A stretch of DNA of 15,805 nucleotides. Source: Acidobacteriota bacterium. GTDB taxonomy: Bacteria > Acidobacteriota > Terriglobia > Terriglobales > Acidobacteriaceae. Below the pieces are notes generated by a model. The model was not told the origin of the DNA, did not search any database, and saw only the letters and a list, made by a program, of their open reading frames with translations. Of this stretch, positions 14,043 through 15,805 are shown piece by piece. Every line of letters starts with the position of its first letter. Position 1 is the first letter of the stretch. The position numbers were made by a program, and so were the translations under genes. Where the stretch lies: assembly GCA_028873155.1 (NCBI GenBank), contig JAGWML010000039.1:1-15805 (forward strand). The letters are read 5' to 3'.

Positions 14043-14048
14043 ATTGTA
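14043..14048 (-). promoter_or_regulatory. TACAAT -10-like box for the GlcG/HbpS-like gene
   Basis: The minus strand reads TACAAT at 14048-14043, a five-of-six match to TATAAT. Transcription would begin near 14036, about 63 nt before ATG 13973. No strong -35 hexamer is seen. It lies back to back with the possible mutS promoter. Confidence 0.35.
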
Positions 14049-14071
14049 GCGGAGCCAGAGCACGTTAATCT
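14044..14071 (+). promoter_or_regulatory. Possible promoter for mutS
   Basis: TTGTAG (14044-14049) and TAATCT (14066-14071) are 16 bases apart. The -10 box ends 10 nt before the GTG at 14082, so the leader would be only a few bases long. The -35 box shares bases with the opposing TACAAT box. Confidence 0.35.
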
Positions 14072-14081
14072 AATAGGCGAC

Positions 14082-15805
14082 GTGACCGACGACGCAATCC
14101 AACCTGTGGCTTCCCTGCTGGACGAAGGCGCTGCCCCGCGCCTGCCTGAGGGCGGCCCGGAACGCGCTGCGCCGAGGCTTGCGGACGCGAGGGACAGCTC
14201 AATTGCACACGCGGCGGAGCTAACTCCTTTCATGCGGCAGTGGACGGCGGCAAAGCGGGAGAATCCCGATGCGCTGCTGTTCTTTCGCATGGGGGATTTT
14301 TACGAGCTGTTCTATGACGATGCGACGGTGGCCAGCCGCGAACTGCAACTGACGCTGACGGCGCGGGACCGCGAGAAGCAGGTGCCGATGTGCGGTGTGC
14401 CGTACCACTCAGTGGAGCAGTATCTGACGCGGCTGCTGCGCAAGGGATATCGGATTGCAATCTGCGAACAGATGGGGGACCCCAAGCTCACGAAAAAGAT
14501 CGTGCGGCGCGAGGTGACGCGCGTGCTCTCGCCCGGCACGGCGTTGGATGCGGCATTGGGGCAGGAGCAGAACAACTTTCTGGCGGCATATTTCGAGTCG
14601 GGCGGCAATGAATCGGTGTGTTCTCTGGCCCTGCTGGATCTCTCAACGGGTGAGTTTCGCACGGCGGAGTTTTCCGGAGCAGGCGCACGCGAAAAGGCCG
14701 TGGATGAGCTGTTGCGGGCAACACCGAGCGAGGTGCTGCTAACGGCCGGCGCGGAACCGCCCGCAAGTCTGGAGAGGATTGCAACGCGGACGCGCGTGGA
14801 GGACTGGGTCTGGACCCGCGACTTTGCTGTGCCTCTGGTGGAACGGCAACTGGGTGTGCGCTCGCTGGAGGGGTTCGGCCTGACAGGACACGACACGGCA
14901 GCGATTGCGTCAGGCGCGCTGCTGCACTATGTGCGCACGACACAGAAGAACGACGCGCTGCATGTGGATTCGCTGCGCTTTGAGGAGCACTCCAGTGCGC
15001 TGGGACTGGACCAGGTGACGGTGCGGAACCTGGAACTGGTGGAGCCGCTGTTTCAGGGGCAGGATGCGCGGGCAACGCTCTTCCACACGCTGGACGCCTG
15101 CCAGACGCCAATGGGCAAACGACTGTTGCGTGCGACGATTCTGCGGCCAATGATGGAACGGAGCGCGCTGGAGGATCGCTATGAGGCGGTCGGCGAGGCG
15201 CATCGTGATCTATTGAGACGCGAAGAGGTACGGCGAGCGTTTGGCGGCATCCTGGATCTGGAGCGGCTTCTGGCGAGGATTTCACTCGACTCGGCGGGGC
15301 CGCGGGATGTGCGCGCGCTGGCGATGAGTTTAGCGCGGCTGCCTGGACTGAAGGCGGCACTGGGTGCAATGACGGCACCGCTGTGGCACGATGTGGCGGA
15401 GCGGCTGGATGTGCTGGCCGATTTGACGGCCCGCATTCAGACAACGCTGGTGGAAGAGCCGCCGCTGACCCTGGCCGATGGTGGCGTGATCGCGACCCGC
15501 GTGGATGCAGAACTGGACGAGCTGCGCGAGATTTCGACGACAGGCCGGCAGCAGATTGCTGCGATCGAAGAGCGCGAACGGCAGCGGACGGGAATCGCGT
15601 CACTCAAAGTGCGCTACAACTCAGTCTTCGGCTACTACATTGAAATTACAAAAACAAATCTCGCGCTGGCTCCCGCGGACTATGAACGCAAGCAGACGCT
15701 GGTGAATGCGGAGCGGTTTACAACGCCGGAACTAAAGGAGTATGAGAGAAAGATCTTGACGGCGCATGAGCGCTGCGTGGAGATCGAGCGGCGTATCTTC
15801 GCGGA
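14082..15805 (+). CDS. mutS: DNA mismatch repair protein MutS (partial, C-terminus beyond window)
   Basis: MutS recognises base mismatches and small loops and recruits MutL. The frame is open from GTG 14082 to the edge, 574 complete codons. The start is inferred: GTG 14082 follows AGGCGAC, whereas the first ATG downstream (14232) would cut into the mismatch-recognition domain, and an ATG at 13989 lies in the divergent promoter region. Residues 1-46 are a non-conserved, probably disordered extension. Domain I follows, LTPFMRQW then FFRMGDFYELF with mismatch-reading Phe73 and Glu75, then CGVPYHSVEQYL, KGYRIAICEQM and REVTRVLSPGT. Domain II (SLALLDLSTGEF) and the core (LDQVTVRNLEL, TPMGKRLLR, RISLDSAGPRDV) come next, then the clamp motif KVRYNSVFGYYIEITK. 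The Walker ATPase lies past the window. Full-length relatives have about 850-880 residues. Confidence 0.95.
   Translation, partial: MTDDAIQPVASLLDEGAAPRLPEGGPERAAPRLADARDSSIAHAAELTPFMRQWTAAKRENPDALLFFRMGDFYELFYDDATVASRELQLTLTARDREKQVPMCGVPYHSVEQYLTRLLRKGYRIAICEQMGDPKLTKKIVRREVTRVLSPGTALDAALGQEQNNFLAAYFESGGNESVCSLALLDLSTGEFRTAEFSGAGAREKAVDELLRATPSEVLLTAGAEPPASLERIATRTRVEDWVWTRDFAVPLVERQLGVRSLEGFGLTGHDTAAIASGALLHYVRTTQKNDALHVDSLRFEEHSSALGLDQVTVRNLELVEPLFQGQDARATLFHTLDACQTPMGKRLLRATILRPMMERSALEDRYEAVGEAHRDLLRREEVRRAFGGILDLERLLARISLDSAGPRDVRALAMSLARLPGLKAALGAMTAPLWHDVAERLDVLADLTARIQTTLVEEPPLTLADGGVIATRVDAELDELREISTTGRQQIAAIEERERQRTGIASLKVRYNSVFGYYIEITKTNLALAPADYERKQTLVNAERFTTPELKEYERKILTAHERCVEIERRIFA

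Noticed and set aside
1..15805. Defence system, mobile element, CRISPR array, tRNA or riboswitch
   Set aside because: I looked for transposase or integrase motifs, regularly spaced repeats, tRNA cloverleaf ends and conserved riboswitch cores and saw none. Gene content is housekeeping plus secreted enzymes.

Overview
This is a GC-rich, gene-dense chromosomal window from a Gram-negative-type bacterium. The best guess is an acidobacterium of the Terriglobia/Acidobacteriaceae kind. That guess rests on the mix of protein families (an M48-type exported protein N-terminus, a SpoIIE phosphatase with a membrane sensor, HemQ next to a hemX-hemA-hemC-hemD operon) and on small GTCTC...GAGAC palindromes that I associate with these genomes from memory. 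No database was searched. The window holds 13 protein genes, two of them cut by the window edges. I found no rRNA, tRNA, insertion sequence, phage gene or CRISPR array.

Layout, left to right. (1) 1-505, minus: N-terminus of an exported protein, probably an M48 metallopeptidase, with a sigma70-like promoter at 569-597. (2) 757-2895, plus: membrane sensor with a C-terminal SpoIIE/PP2C phosphatase. (3) 2904-4013, minus: RMD1/DUF155-like membrane-anchored protein, convergent with (2). (4) 4204-5550, minus: inositol-3-phosphate synthase, followed by a good intrinsic terminator; 5640-6275, minus: DedA membrane protein just upstream of it. (5) 6363-7232, plus: HemQ; 7313-8011, plus: endonuclease III. 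(6) 8055-11990, minus: ccsA/hemX-like, hemA, hemC and hemD, each overlapping the next by 4 nt. (7) 12234-13454, plus: secreted SGNH/GDSL hydrolase, convergent with 13461-13973, minus: secreted GlcG/HbpS-like protein. (8) 14082 to the edge, plus: mutS, cut before its ATPase domain.

The main biological theme is heme. The minus-strand operon makes 5-aminolevulinate precursor from glutamyl-tRNA (HemA) and carries it on to uroporphyrinogen III (HemC, HemD), with a HemX/CcsA-like membrane protein leading the operon. HemQ, the last enzyme of the coproporphyrin-dependent route, is encoded about 800 bases beyond the operon's end on the other strand. The operon start has a CRP-like palindrome (TGTGA-N6-TCACC) about 41-43 bases ahead of a predicted transcription start, which is class II activator geometry.

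I see no new multi-gene system here; most genes are housekeeping. The most interesting signals are that CRP-like site, a perfect 10-bp palindromic repeat sitting in frame inside hemC with a decayed relative about 1 kb away, and a recurring arrangement in which a TANNNT -10-like hexamer lies only 7-10 bases before the start codon of genes with weak or no Shine-Dalgarno site, which suggests leaderless transcripts.
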